A stretch of DNA of 64,000 nucleotides. It comes from Ailanthus altissimus. Its lineage: Eukaryota > Streptophyta > Magnoliopsida > Sapindales > Simaroubaceae. The position numbers and the translations under genes are program-made. Position 1 is the stretch's first letter; each line of letters opens with the position of its first letter. The notes beneath the pieces were generated by a model that did not search any database, was not told the origin of the DNA, and saw only the letters and a list, made by a program, of their open reading frames with translations. Shown here piece by piece: positions 35,770-48,640 of the stretch. The DNA is taken from positions 8,692,501 through 8,756,500 of the forward strand of contig OX327696.1 in assembly GCA_946807835.1 (NCBI GenBank), given 5' to 3'.

Positions 35770-37195
35770 TGTTAGTATTTTAACTTTTATAATTTGTTTA
35801 CAAAATATAATTGAAGTATCAAATATTAATACTAATAAATCATACAAAAAGTATAAGAAATTTAATGTGATTTACCCTAATTTAGACTACATTCACAAAT
35901 AAGAGAATAATCAATTTAATATTATAATATAAAATATAAAAATATTCTATGTAATTTTTATATGACTTCTCACGTAATTTTTCTCTAATTGTTTTATTGA
36001 TCACTAGCCTTTTTATAGAGAGAGTACTATCTAATTCGTTGTGGAACTTGTATTCTTAATTCATATATAATTTAGATTATACTTTTAATAAGATAAATCC
36101 TACAATAATATTATTAATTTAAGAATCTCTTAAACTAACTCAAATAAGATAATTTAAGTCTTTCCTAAATAAATTTAGTTTAATCTAACTTTATCTTCCT
36201 TAAACTAAAATTTTATATATCCTTAGTAGACTATATTTAGTCTAATTCTTCATGGCATTTCTTTAAGCCAAAGTCTAGGTTATCTCACTATAGAAATTAT
36301 GTACCATACCCACTTATGGCTTTGTGTAAGAATCAATTTATCTATCACTTTAGTATACAAACTTTTTTTTTCTTTTTACACCCATGCATTGTCTCTTTTC
36401 TTTTCTTAACTTAATAATTTGCTAGATCCATTACATTGCATTTTTTTTAACTCAATTGAGATTTTCAATTATTGGGACAACTCTGTTATCAAATAATTTT
36501 GAATGCTCCTTCAACCAAAATTAAGATTTTTCTTTTTCTTGTTATAGCTTCTATATGGACACACTTTCTATAAATGTAACTTTACTCTTTGTCTCTTTTT
36601 TTTTACGAAGGTATATTCTAAATTGAATTTTTTTTCTTTAAATTTGCTCATACTTTATTTGCCTCTGAGATGGATGTAGGCGCTAATATAATCAAGATCT
36701 TCAACTTGCTCCCTCTTTGACTTCTGGCTCTTAGTTTGTTTTGATATTTGCTCTAAGGTCTTTAACTTGGTTCTAATATCACTTTTAGTATTTTAGCTCT
36801 TATAGTTTTTTTATAAAAAAAATATAGTAAATGTACATTAAATATCAAGATTAATAAATCACATAAAAAAAATAAGAAATTTAACGTGGTTCACCTTAAT
36901 TTGAACTACATTTGCAAATGAGACAATAATCTACTATAATTTTATAATATAAAATATAAAAGTACTTTAAGTATTTTATATATGACTTCTCACATAATTT
37001 CTTTCACATAGTTTTTCAATGATCTTCTAATCTCTTTATATAGTGAGTGGTATCTAATTTTTATTAAATTTGTATTTTTAATATTTGTATAACTTAGACC
37101 ATACATTTAATAAGATAAATTCTATAACAAAATTATTAATTTAAATTTTTTTTTAAACAAACTCAAATAAGATAATTTAAACCTTTCCTAAATAA
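35770..37195 (-). mobile_element. small non-autonomous copia-type LTR element (TRIM-like), minus strand
   Basis: Two direct repeats of about 405-415 bp (35770-36172 and 36783-37195) start (T)GTTAGTATTTTA and end near cctttcctaaataa. The region between them (about 610 bp) has no coding capacity. Immediately left of the right-hand copy, 36770-36781 reads GTTCTAATATCA. This is 9/12 identical to the inverted copia primer-binding site, with only C-to-T and G-to-A differences. The right copy is therefore the 5' LTR of a minus-strand element. Exact LTR outer ends and target duplication are not resolved. Confidence 0.65.
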
Positions 37196-39023
37196 GGTTG
37201 GAATTCCTAGGATTGAGACCTTCTTAAAAAACTGAATAATTTAATTTGAAACTGATTGTATATAATGAATGCATTTGATGCAAATTCAATGCACGAGATG
37301 GAGTTCCATTAAATTTTCTATTCTTTCATAACCTTTCAGGTTTTTACGGCTCATGCCCTCTAACTTTTCTTTTCCCCTATTTTAATCAAATGATAACAAG
37401 GAATTATACTCATTTGCAAAATAAATAAATAAACCCATGATAGCTAGTTTCACCTTTATTCATATCTTTAGCTGTATATACAGGTGATAGGACAAGTCAG
37501 CCAAAAAATTTAAGAAAAAAAAAAGAAAGGAAGGAAAGCCAAGTTAGGTTAATGATGCTGGTTGAATGATGAAATGAATCAGTGTGATTCCTTTTGATTA
37601 ATTTTTTTTTTTCAGAGAGAAAAATAATCCAGCTTAATGATGCTAATTCACCGGTTTGTCATCATGCTAGCCATGCAGACTGATTAATAATTAATGGTTG
37701 CAATTATCCAAGGGGCTGTCATTTCCGTACCAATGTTATTATTATTACTAATTAGTTTCTTGTTTGTCTTTTATTTATTGTTTTTGGGTATTATGCATTT
37801 TTGTTTCTTGTCCTTATAATCAGGATTTCATTCGTTGATAAAAAGTTGTATATGATTATAATTATAATTAGCATGTGATGTTAATAAAAGATATTATTTA
37901 AGTTTATATTACATAATGATTTGCCTAAGGGCTGTAGCTTATAATTAATTCAGCAGGCCCCTCAAAAACCTAAGATAAAGTTTATGTATAGGGAAACTTT
38001 ACTTTCAAACAACGATCTGGCTTCTGTCATGAGGCCGAACTGCGAAGGATCAAGGAAATTTCAGTTCCTTCTTTATTTTATACTTACCAGTGTCATTTTT
38101 ATGTCTTTATTTACTATATTAGCATTATATATTAGTATATTTATGTCTGATTTAATTAAGTTTTAGACAATTAAAAATTATAATTCGTTTTAAATAAAGG
38201 AGAAGGATTTCAATAAAAAATTTCACTTATGAAATTTTTTTTTTTATAAAAAATACTAATTAAATAATTAAAATCTTAATAGGATTAGTAATTCATGAAT
38301 AATTATTTATATTTATAAAATATAAATGTAAATTTTATTTAAAGTATGCATGAATTTAATTTAAATTCTGATTGGAAATAGCACATATCTAATTTAAAGT
38401 CCATTACCACTCAAACATGCGACATGATATAATTAGTCGATACAAATTATTTTTAATTTAGCACCAATAAACATATATTGCCCTTACTGAGTAAACATAT
38501 TTCTATTGAGAAAGCTTAACATCTTATCAAAGTATTGGTTAATGATTTTTACACAAATTTATAGTTCCCCAACAAGTGTTTTACACGTTATATATTAAAT
38601 TATCAAAAAAAATCCAGTCTTTATTGATGAATAGATGAAAATATTACCTTATTAATATATATATATATATGTATGTATGTATGTATGACAATGGCATGCA
38701 TTTCATTTGTGGTCTCAACCAAAAGGTTGAAAATTAGTTTATGTCAAGGATTGTTCTTAGGTATCTGCTGCACTCTTATAATTATTCAATTATTAAATAA
38801 ATAGTATATTCATATTGAGTACTTAATCATGATTTAGAGTCGGTTTTATGGACATATGCATTATGTACATTTGATAATTAATTAAAAGGATAGTGGATTC
38901 TATTTGAAAGAGACATCAAACTAGCTACAAAAAGAATTATGTTAACATCTCAAATTGAGTATAATTGTTCACTGATAATTTTATGAAGAGAAGTAACATA
39001 AAAAATAATCACTATTTAACAAT
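37196..39023. other. AT-rich intergenic sequence
   Basis: No gene. Contains a TA/GTAT microsatellite at about 38653-38687 (tatatatata followed by gtatgtatgtatgtatg). Confidence 0.45.
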
Positions 39024-39221
39024 TATGATAAAGAATAATGTTACATATATCAAATTATATCATAAATTATATTTTAAATAATGATGTGTTAAGTAATCAT
39101 TGAACGGTGAAATGGGTAATTTTAAAATTTATACTATTTTACTACACAATAATTATTTGACACATTATAAATATAATTAAAAATATAATTTAAAATATAT
39201 AACATTATTCTTATTATCATA
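39024..39221. mobile_element. foldback MITE, about 198 bp
   Basis: The left arm (tatgataaagaataatgtta...) pairs with the right arm (...taacattattcttattatcata) over about 65 bases per side, leaving a short centre. There is no coding potential. Confidence 0.65.
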
Positions 39222-40589
39222 AAATGGGAAGTTAATCATTTCTCATGCTTTATAAAAGGGAAAACTTTCCCCCTCTCTAATATCCAAAATGGAGATAGAT
39301 TATCTCTCAATAGATGTAAGTTAACTCAATTATAATATCATAGTAATTACAGCATTTACCTAAATGCAATTATGAGAAGAAAAAAAAGGTAATTCAATAG
39401 TAATATTATAGTAAGTACAGCGTTTACTTAAAAAGAATATTTACAGTAATTACAGCATTGGAAGTTAGAGTAGTGCACATGCGCAAAGGAAAAGGCAAAG
39501 CAAAAAACATTTAAAGAAAAGGGTCTCACTTTGGGAAGTTTGGCCTTTCCCATTTGCCTTTTGTAAATTTGTTTTGGCTTACGCCATGAAAGATGACACT
39601 TTTAACAGCAACCTCAAGCAAGTTGCAACAGTAGTTTTTCTTAGAGCAAGTAAAACTTTTTCTCTTCTTAACTAAAAAAAGGGGTTTGAATGGTCAGTGC
39701 AGAAATGGAAAGATGCTTGTGGCTCTTCTTCTGGACGTTGCAGCAGCAAGCAGACTCACTCATCACTGCCCTTATGGCCCTGATTCTGATGAAAAAGATG
39801 AGAGATAAATGAAGGTGAATGAATGAGAGTTTGTTTGTGTCTGTGACTGTGTGTGGGTGCGTGTGTGTGTATTTTAGAGAGGACGAGTGAGTGTAAGTCT
39901 GTCATTAACCCCCCCTTACAACTGTGGCACTGAAAAACATGGCGTTTTCGCATTTACATTTATATGGGGGGAAACCAGAAACAGCAGCGATAAAAAAGAT
40001 ACCCGATTCCTTTCTTTTTCCCTCTCTCTCTCTCACTATGCATTGATAGATATAAACAAACGAAAGTTTAGGTTTTAAATATTGGTCAGACCAATTCTTT
40101 AATGCTGAAGAGAACGGGTCACATCCATTTTTTCTGACCTCTTCAGAAAACAAAGATCTCCAAATAGTCCAAGCAAAAAATCCAAACACTACCAAAAGTT
40201 GAGGCGAGAGAAAAAAAAGTTAGTGTTTCTCTCAGCTCAGTCAATGAAATAGTTAACAAAAGAACAGTAATTATTTTAAATGCGATCACAAACAACAGCG
40301 CACATTTATGAAATAATTTTCTTGTTGGTTAACCAGCAAATTAGTTAATTAAAACCATATATCAAGAGACTTTCCATTGAACAAATTATCAACAAATAAC
40401 AGTATAACACATCACGGAAATTTGCAAAAGGTAGAGACAACACTCCCCTAATAATCATCAACTTGATCCGCTAATCACAACACCAACTTGGTATCATATT
40501 AATAGATATTCTAGAGAAAAGAAAGGGAGAAACAGAAAGGGTGAAAAAGAAAGGAGATTAACATAACTTGGAATTAACTAGAGAGATTA
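39222..40589. other. 3' flank of the IDD gene
   Basis: A GT-rich microsatellite at about 39835-39870 and a CT-rich tract at 40010-40035 are present. Several short open frames on both strands overlap each other here without family similarity. The part next to 40590 should be the IDD 3' UTR. Confidence 0.45.
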
Positions 40590-42893
40590 TTAATTTGGAG
40601 GGTTAAAAGTTTTTGCAAGATCATTTCGATTATCGTTGTCTACTTCACCTTCTGTCGTAGCAGATGATATGTAACTCAAAACCAGCGAGTTCTCGTCAGG
40701 AGGCATTCTTGCTTGAAATTGCTGTTTGCAAGCATGACAAGTTATTCGCAAAATAGTAGAATTGATTTGCTTTATTGCATGTTCTTTTAGAGCCTGAGAC
40801 TTATCCAACTCAGCTTGTGCTTGTTGCCTAATCCTCTTGGCATTAACAAATTCTTGTTCAGCCAATTCAATCTGCCTTTTTGCTGCTAGTCTCGCCTCTT
40901 CAGCGTAAACCTTCTCGGCCATGGCCAACCTTAGCTGCTCGCGTGCTTGTTCTTTGAGCCTCGTTGCAACCAATGCTGGTTTTTCACTTGTACTACTCTC
41001 TCTGGGAGAGTTCTTGTTATTAGCTGCATCCTTTCTCATATAAGTAACATTTGACTCATTCTTCTCGCTAAAATCCGATGACCCAATTGAGAGCTGCAAC
41101 TGAGCAGAATGATTATCATCTCTCTTAGGGGAAACTGAGACATCAATGGGATTTGATGTGGTCGAAAGCTGGAGCTCCAAGTTGTGGTAGTTTGCATTTC
41201 TAGAGGACATGTCTTTAAAAGTTGTACTTAAAAACATAGTGTCAATATTTGGCTTTGGTATCATCAAATTAGGCCAAGGGGCTGTGCTGAAATTGGTTTC
41301 ACTGGATGGGCTTGGGCTCGAAGCGGTTCTTGACAAACAAGCTGGTTGCAGCCCTTGCGGTTCTGACCGGAGACGCCCCATGCCACAAGCATCTTGGTGC
41401 TCAATGAAACTCTCAACTCTGTGGAGAGGAAACAATGAAACATTAAATTAGTAATATTAGATCATCGCATACATTTGAAAAGAGATTACGATTCTGTGTA
41501 GTACAAAAGTGGAAAAAAAGAAATTTTCAGTAGGGTTGATCTAGGCGTCCTTATCGAAGAAGATGAGCATTAGAAACAAGAGAAAGAGGATCGAGTCATT
41601 AGTACAATAAACAAACATAAAGAAGCGATTTGAAAAAAGGATTGATTGGGGATGAAATAGTAAAAGTTGATTTGTAAACGAATGAAAAAAGGAAAAAGTA
41701 TTAATCGTAAGTGGAGAGGTAATCATTCAAGACACGCAGCAAATGAAGAACTGTTTTGGGTATTAGACTACGAAAGGGATTTAGAATATAAACGGCAAGA
41801 CGACCAACGAAACCTGATCTTTGGGAACCGTGTTCAACTGTCAATAAACAGTGTTAAAAAATGATTAAGGTTCTATCAGTCAAAACCTAAATATTGTATA
41901 TTTTTCTCAAGTACCCTTTTGGCTTTCCTTTCCTTTTCGATTTATCTAACAGAAGTATTAAAGAAAAAAGAAGAAACAGCTCAACATATTATCATGATCA
42001 TGAGTCTTGATTGACAAGGGAAAAAGGAAAAAAATTTCAAATTCTTTTGGGGGTAAGAGAATTGGTAAATCTCTTTCTGATGCTAGTAAAAACAGAAACC
42101 AAATAATAACTTGTAATTCAAAATCTATGAAATCAATTGTATTGCCGATCACTTTTGAAGAAAAGGAGAAAAAAAAAAAGTGATTCAAGGAGAATGAATG
42201 AATTGAATGGATATTTTTGTTAAAGAGAAAAAGAGAAGAATATGATGCGAAAAGAGTATTAATTAACCTTGAGAAAACGCGGCCACAATCACAAGAATGG
42301 CCTCGGGTGCCACAAGTTTTGAGATGAGCTTTGTAATCCGATTGAACTGCGTAGCCTTTAGAGCACTTTTCACAGACCCATTGCTTGTGATTGCTGTGCT
42401 TCCTCCGAAAGTGCTTCTTGATCCCTACCAAATCACCCAGCGCGTGGCACGGGTCATGGTGCAAGCAACTCGGCTCAGGGCAAACGAACACGCGCTTCCT
42501 CACCCCGGGGGTCTCTCTTTTGAGTAGCTTCCATGGCACTTTATGTCTGCGTCTATGCATCTGAAGGTTTTGGTCTCGCTGAAATCCTTGGTTGCAGATC
42601 TCACATACATAACGATCCGATTCCAAAAGGGTTTTTGGAGAAAGCGAAACCACTTCTGCATCTGGATCTGCATATCAATAAATCAACAAATCGAAACAAA
42701 AATAAGAAGGGCCATCATGTATATATAATTTTATATCTACAAGCTGAACAAGAACAATACATAAATATAAATATAAATATAAACCTGGAGTTCCAGCTGG
42801 TCTTCGTTTCCTCTTATTGTTATTATTTCCATTTTCTAAGCAAGAGAAAGGCTCCAAAGATGGAACAGCAGAAGGTGTATTATTGGCTAACAT
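40590..42893 (-). CDS. SGR5/IDD15-like: INDETERMINATE-DOMAIN zinc-finger transcription factor, SGR5/IDD14-15-16 group, complete
   Basis: A nuclear DNA-binding regulator. In Arabidopsis this branch controls shoot gravitropism, organ orientation and starch/auxin-linked growth. Exons 42893-42785, 42667-42268 and 41418-40590 have phases 1 and 2 and GT/AG introns of 117 and 849 nt; they join to 445 residues. An N-terminal basic stretch, KRKRRPAGTPDPDAEVVSLSPKTL (spanning exons 1 and 2), is the IDD signature. ZF1 C2H2 covers residues 56-78, ZF2 C2H2 97-127, ZF3 C2HC 133-155 and ZF4 C2HC 160-181, all with intact ligands. ZF4 spans the exon 2/3 junction. A long Ala/Gln/Glu/Lys/Arg-rich coiled coil (about 323-388), followed by ITCHACKQQF (395-404), is specific to the SGR5/IDD14/15/16 branch. 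The start is the first ATG of a frame that splices cleanly. The orthologue among IDD14, 15 and 16 is not certain; length and tail favour SGR5/IDD15. Confidence 0.93.
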
Positions 42894-43460
42894 GTGGTTT
42901 ATCTTTCAATTTCTGTTTGCGAGATTGATGATCACCAGCTATAGCATAAGTTCCACATTAATTTGCTTATAAATATTTGAGAGAGATTGGGAAAGAGGCC
43001 GTGGGAGAGAGAAGATCAATTAGAAGCAAGCTATAGCTCGCTACAGGACTAGAACATGATCAGGGGGAAAACAAAAAACCCAAAACCACCCCAAAAAAAA
43101 AAAAGCAATTTTCTTTGCTTTCGGTTGATCAGCTTTCTTTTAGGCTTTAAAACTTTAAGCTTTTGCTATATGCAGCTTTCCTGCAACCCTCATCTACTTC
43201 ATCAGGTATTTGTTTGAAGAGTGTCCTTAATAAGAGAGAGAGCCAATCACAATGCTCGAAACTTGATCCCACGAGCTGAAGAAATGGGCCAGAATGAAAA
43301 AAAACATCCCTAGCAAAGAAACAAGACACTCATAATTATTATTCATCTCTACACAGTAAATGAAATTATATATATATTTTTTCTTTTTTCTTCTTTTTTT
43401 TTGCATGCATATATAAATGCAGGCCCCCTCCATCTCCTCCTCCATATACACGTAAGCTCT
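42894..43460 (-). promoter_or_regulatory. IDD 5' leader and probable promoter
   Basis: No coding sequence. On minus, a TATA-like TATTTATAAG lies at about 42969-42978, some 80 bases upstream of the ATG, and a second TTTATATATG at about 43409-43418. CT/GA-rich blocks, common in plant leaders, lie at 42980-43015 and 43220-43240. Which TATA is used is not decidable from sequence. Confidence 0.35.
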
Positions 43461-43990
43461 CTAATAAACCAGTTTCATCATGTATATCCTCTGCAAGATC
43501 TCTAATTACCAAAATAACCCTCTTTGCTAGTTAATTAAGCATGAAGCAGCTCCTGTAGATCATTTTGAAGATGTTAAGTCACCCTCAAGGGTATAGCAGT
43601 CAATTAAAACTTCATTGTCTGTGCGCCCATACTTTGCTTTTCATTAATTTGCGTACGTACGTACATTTACTTAACATTGATTTATATGGAGGAATTGGAA
43701 CGTAAATTTAAATCCATGATTTTAATTGACACAAAAATATCCAAGGAATCACAGAATAAGCTCGTTCATTTTTGTTGAATAATAAATAAATAAATATTAA
43801 TGTGCATGCAATATTAGAACTTGTTGGGTTTCATAATTGAATCCTCCAAATGAAACGGATACTAAAGATGATGCAACACTTAAACTAACTAAATATGCTT
43901 ATTGGCCAAATTACATGGGTTCTTCTTTAGTAGGATATATACGATTCAATAATAAAATTCTTCATTTTGTTTTTGTTCTCTTTCACAAAG

Positions 43991-44021
<31 letters not shown>

Positions 44022-44085
44022 AGCAACTAAATATATGCCAACTACGAACTCTATATATATATAGAGAGAGAAACATTTTTCGTTT
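43461..44085. other. intergenic with TA/GA microsatellites
   Basis: (TA)n-(GA)n compound microsatellites occur at about 43990-44022 and 44052-44070. A short open frame across them is accidental. Confidence 0.55.
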
Positions 44086-44280
44086 TTAATTTAATTGATA
44101 TATACCTACTTAATATTTATTTATTTTTATAAATATTCAATTAATCCCTTTATAGACGTTTTAAAGAATTTTTTACTATCATTTTATCTTTAAATAATGA
44201 TTATTTTTGTTCTTACGGAGACTAATTGAGTATTTATAAAAAAAATTAAAAATTGAGTCGGTATATATTAATTAAATCAG
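44086..44280. mobile_element. foldback MITE, family shared with 47257
   Basis: Arms of about 75 bases are imperfect inverted repeats (left: taatttaattgatatatacc...; right: ...ggtatatattaattaaatca). The unpaired centre, ttaaataatgattatttttgttctta, resembles the centre of the element at 47257-47489 (cttaaataattattattttcattctta), so the two belong to one family. Confidence 0.65.
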
Positions 44281-46430
44281 AGACAAAATTGGTATATCCA
44301 TCTTAATTAATTAATTCTTCTATTATATATTAACAAAATAGGCTGATACTGTCTCACCAACCTTAATTTGTATTATTCTTAATCGAAATTATGAGATCAC
44401 CCTCCTTGGAAGATTAATTTAAGCCCTTAATTTTATTATTGAGTTCATGAAAGATGTTCAATTATCGTTTTTAGCTAGTTGTATTTGCTTAAATTTTCAT
44501 TTATCTAGGATTAAGCTCATGAGTTTATTTATTTATTTTAGTATTAGAGTTTGTTTTAATACAATATATAGATATTTAGCTACACTTTTTGTCGATATTT
44601 TATTTATTTTTGGGTTTGTGCCATTTAATTCTTTTTTCAATTTTCCTGTCCTCAATAATTAACAACTTAACCTATATACTATATGTGAAGCACAAGACAT
44701 AAATCTAGATATTTAATTAGTCCAGATATTCCTTTGTGTTTCTGTTTCTTCCCACAGCAACTAGCAAATGTTGGATTGATACATGCATGACATTAACATA
44801 TGATGTATTTACAACTGCAAGCGCACGTCTAACATCATCGCTTGACACGTAGCACGAACACACAATATACCAAGATCACTGAAGTTTCGTTACCTGATAT
44901 TATCCATACGATCACCATCTCAAATGTTGATTGATGGCTTCACAATTAATCTTGTTGTTTACATTTTTGTTGAATTATTTCTAATGTTCTTGGCGTTTTA
45001 AAAATTATCATTTGAACTTTTAGAGATGAAAATAAACATGTTTTATGAATGAAAATAATAGCAATATATATATTAATAAAAATTTTAAAATATTAAGAAC
45101 TAAGTGAATAATTTAATAAAAATATATGAACTAAATTGTTATTTTTTTATTTAAATTTTATCATATAAGAAAATAATTAAATGAATGAAATTGTCGAATT
45201 TATAACAAGTGATATTAGTACATAACATTATCAATTCACAACTTTAATTTCATTTACAAAGTGTTATAAAATTTTGTGTCAAGTATGTAATATTTGCTTA
45301 TTATAAAATTTGTGATATTACTAACTAAATGATTTCGTTAAATATCTCTGATAATTTATTTGATTTGTTAAAGTTTCGTAAAAACATTTAAGTGTATAAT
45401 TTTCAAAAATAGTGTAATCTCATATTTATTTAGTCGAATATAGATCAAAATTCTATGTAGATGTTGTTAGTGGCATAAATGTAATGTTTAATGTTATTTA
45501 AAATGTTGATGTAAGAGCTTGATATCTATGAAAACATAATAAATTAAGTGGATGATAGATAACGGTAAGAAAAGAAGTTCATCATTTAACTATACAAAAT
45601 TATTGCATTTAAGTGTTTGCTCGGTTGGTAAGTTTTGTACATTTTTCTGATTTAATTTAAGGATTTAAATTCTGGATAATATTAAGGTGACTTTTTTTTT
45701 TTCAAACAATTATTCATTTCGAAAGTGAATGACAATTATTTCTTCGTGTGTGGAATAGTAATTCTAGGTATTTGTCAGTGTATAATTTGCTTTTATTCCG
45801 ATTGTCGTATATAATGTAACATAAAAAAAAAAACTAAACAAAATTATTTAAAAAAAAAAATTGAAAGAGTACTAAATCGAACGGCAAATATGGGCTCTGT
45901 ATTTTGCTGTAAAGTATAGATGATGGATGGGCGAAGCAGGGGATAATCTCAGTCTAAAGTGATTGAAGAATCTAAGAAGAGAGTAAAACTCCGACACCAG
46001 AAATGTGGCCTCCTGTTTGGTGGCTGCCGGGTTCAAAAAGCGAGCGGGACCCAGACAGTACTCTTTGTCATAATTTCACCACCTCACCCGCAACCCTTTT
46101 TTTATCTACGAAAAGATTAATTAAAATGAACGCTATCGAGTCCCATTTATAGAAACTAAAAAGGAAATCCTAAACCCCCTCCATGAGTAAGACTCAAAAC
46201 TCTCTCATGTTACTTTAAAGAAACAAACAAGGTACACATCTCCTATTTAATTATTTATTTAGTTTCTTTCCCTAAAATGAAAAAGAATATATATTAATGA
46301 TGCATTAATTTTTGGGTTCCCCAAGGTTTTTATATTGTTTTAGTTGACATAATTTTTTCACTTTGTATCACATAGGTCCCTAACCTCCTATTGAAACAAT
46401 CATATAAACCATGTAATGATGAATTTTTTA
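44281..46430. other. AT-rich intergenic sequence
   Basis: No gene. A mixed-composition patch at 45890-46090 includes a run of purine-rich and CCACC-rich sequence and stands out from the AT background. No product is recognisable. Confidence 0.4.
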
Positions 46431-46650
46431 TTAGGGTGGACATCGGTTTGGTTGAATAAAAAATCGAATAGAATCAAACTGAATTTTTTTGATTTAGTTT
46501 AATTCAATTTAAAATTTAATTTATGATCAGTTCTATTTATTGGGATTAATCGGTTTGATTTTAATTCGGTTCAAATTGAAAAAAAAATACTTAAAATAAA
46601 TTAAATTTTTTGAAAAAATTAAAAATCAAAATCGGATTTTTTCCACCCTT
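46431..46650. mobile_element. hAT-type MITE with 8-bp target duplication
   Basis: The ends TTAGGGTGGA and TTCCACCCTT are inverted. The element is flanked by identical ATTTTTTA octamers (46423-46430 and 46651-46658). The interior carries the cggtttggtt / ttaattcggttc words common in plant hAT-derived MITEs. There is no coding sequence. Confidence 0.6.
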
Positions 46651-47256
46651 ATTTTTTACTATTATAGTGTGATAATATGAAACTCAAAATTAAAAGATAT
46701 TTAAGTTATTTCAAAGGGGTTAAGGACTAATTCGATATAAATGAACAATGTATGTCTTCAATTAAGGGATTAGAAAAATTAAGGGACTTAGATGTTATTA
46801 CCGCGATTATTAATGGAATATTAGTTAAAGTAAAGAAAAGAAAAAATGTATGATTAGATCGGGGAAAGATGAATTGCCAAAATGCAAAGGAGGTGGTGCA
46901 TGTGTTTTGAGAAAGAGAATCCAAACTCTCAGTCTCAGCATCATCATCGCCATCATCCCCCCATTTCCTTCTACTCATAAACAAAACCTCAACTTCACCA
47001 CCATTTCCTTTTCTTTGTCTTTATTCTATTCCCACAGCCCACACTATCACCATTCAGCCTTCAGCATGCACTCCACATCATACACACTAACAATTTCTAT
47101 CTCTCACCGATATATATATATATATATAATATAGGAAATAACTCTGTAAATAATATTTATATTTTAAAAAAGTTTTTAAAAAAAATGAGGTATGACTTAT
47201 AATTACAAAAAACACATCTCAACTGATGAACATAATAGTACTATATATTATTTGGG
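46651..47256. other. intergenic
   Basis: A C-rich patch at 46940-47090 and a TA microsatellite at about 47110-47130 are seen. No gene. Confidence 0.4.
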
Positions 47257-47489
47257 GAAATGTTATTTTAATTCATAATTTTATAAATATATATCAATCT
47301 AATTTTTACTTTTTTAATATATATTAAGTTAGTCTCTGTAAGAATTTTTTAAAATTTTATTATTATTATTATTATTTTTCTTAAATAATTATTATTTTCA
47401 TTCTTATAAGAACTAATATAGTATATATTAAAACATAAAAATTAAATTAATATATATCCATAAATTAAGAGTTAAAATGACATTTTTGC
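47257..47489. mobile_element. foldback MITE, family shared with 44086
   Basis: Left arm gggaaatgttattttaattc... and right arm ...gagttaaaatgacatttttgc are inverted repeats of about 90 bases each. The centre holds an ATT microsatellite (47358-47376). Confidence 0.7.
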
Positions 47490-48013
47490 TATATTATTAA
47501 TTAAGGCACTTGATGCTTCAGTCAAGTCATTAAATATAATTTGTTTAGATTCAAAATGTAATTATTAAGGGGGCAAGAGGGCATAGATGTGTTATGTAGT
47601 GTAGCTCAAGAATCATATTATAAGTGGCTCAAGAAAGCAAAAATCAGAGATAAAAAGGCAGCTCCTTGTGAGGAGAGAAGTGAGGTTGAATAATATTTTG
47701 CACGGGTAACTGGGAATCGCGGGTTAAAGAGATTCGGGCTTACAGGAGTCATCAGCTTTTATGCTGTTGGGCTTTGGGGCCTTTTTGTAAATTTACATGA
47801 TTTTATTTATTTATTTTATATATATCAACTAATTACAAATAGTTACTTATATAATGTTCAACAATTCAAAACTGCAATTACAAATAGTTACTTTTTTAAT
47901 AATAATTTTATTAATTTATACTATTACAAATATTTGGTTAAGTGGCTACTTTTTTTTAGTGCATTGATAAAATATTTTTGTTGTGACATTTAACTAATGT
48001 TATGATGTAATAT
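47490..48013. other. intergenic
   Basis: AT-rich, with a mixed-composition patch at 47640-47790. No recognisable gene. Confidence 0.4.
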
Positions 48014-48640
48014 TGTTGGGTCTATTTCCAACGGACTTAATCAGCGAGCCAATAGCTCAAGTTCTTTTATTTAATTAAAGAAGTTTGTATGAATGAATAT
48101 AGTAACTTAAATCAAAAAGTCTAATTCAATTTTAGATTCATCATTTAAATAGGTAATTTATTTTTAACAATTTTTATAAAATGGGTTATGAATATCATGA
48201 GAAGATGGAAGGGAATTAAATTGCGAATTTAAGTTTAAATTTAATTAATGAATTCTAGCTTAATATAAAAGAAGGGTTTCTTACAAGAGAAGACGATTCC
48301 TATTAAACTTTCTAGTTATTAATAATGAGATGAATTCTTTAAAAAACCGTAAATGTCTTGAATCATAGTTTAAATTGAACAAAACTTTCATGTTATTATA
48401 TATTGAAAAGGAATGAAATTCCTGCCCTATATAAACTATTCAATGCTCCATGAAGGGGAGAATTATCATCATTATAATCATAAGATATTCATTTACCTGA
48501 ATTGTATTCTTAGCAATATATTAAGTCATTCTTATTTGTGCATATATTTCTTCACACACATCATCTCCTTTCTTCTTTAAATACTGAATTAAGTATTAGA
48601 GTTTTTTTTTACAGGAGGATGAAAAACACTTTTGTGTATT
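48014..48640 (+). mobile_element. LTR-like segment (possible solo copia LTR)
   Basis: It starts TGTTGGGTC, has a TATA-box-like ctatataaac at 48426-48435, and lacks coding sequence, all in the style of a plant copia LTR on plus. The 3' end, a primer-binding site and a target duplication were not found, so this is tentative. Confidence 0.3.

Noticed and set aside
39720..39830. Possible miR156/157-like precursor (ctcactcatcactgccc...)
   Set aside because: No stretch matches the mature miRNA and no hairpin partner is evident.
42297..42928. Plus-strand frames over the IDD exons
   Set aside because: Antisense shadows of the zinc-finger exons.
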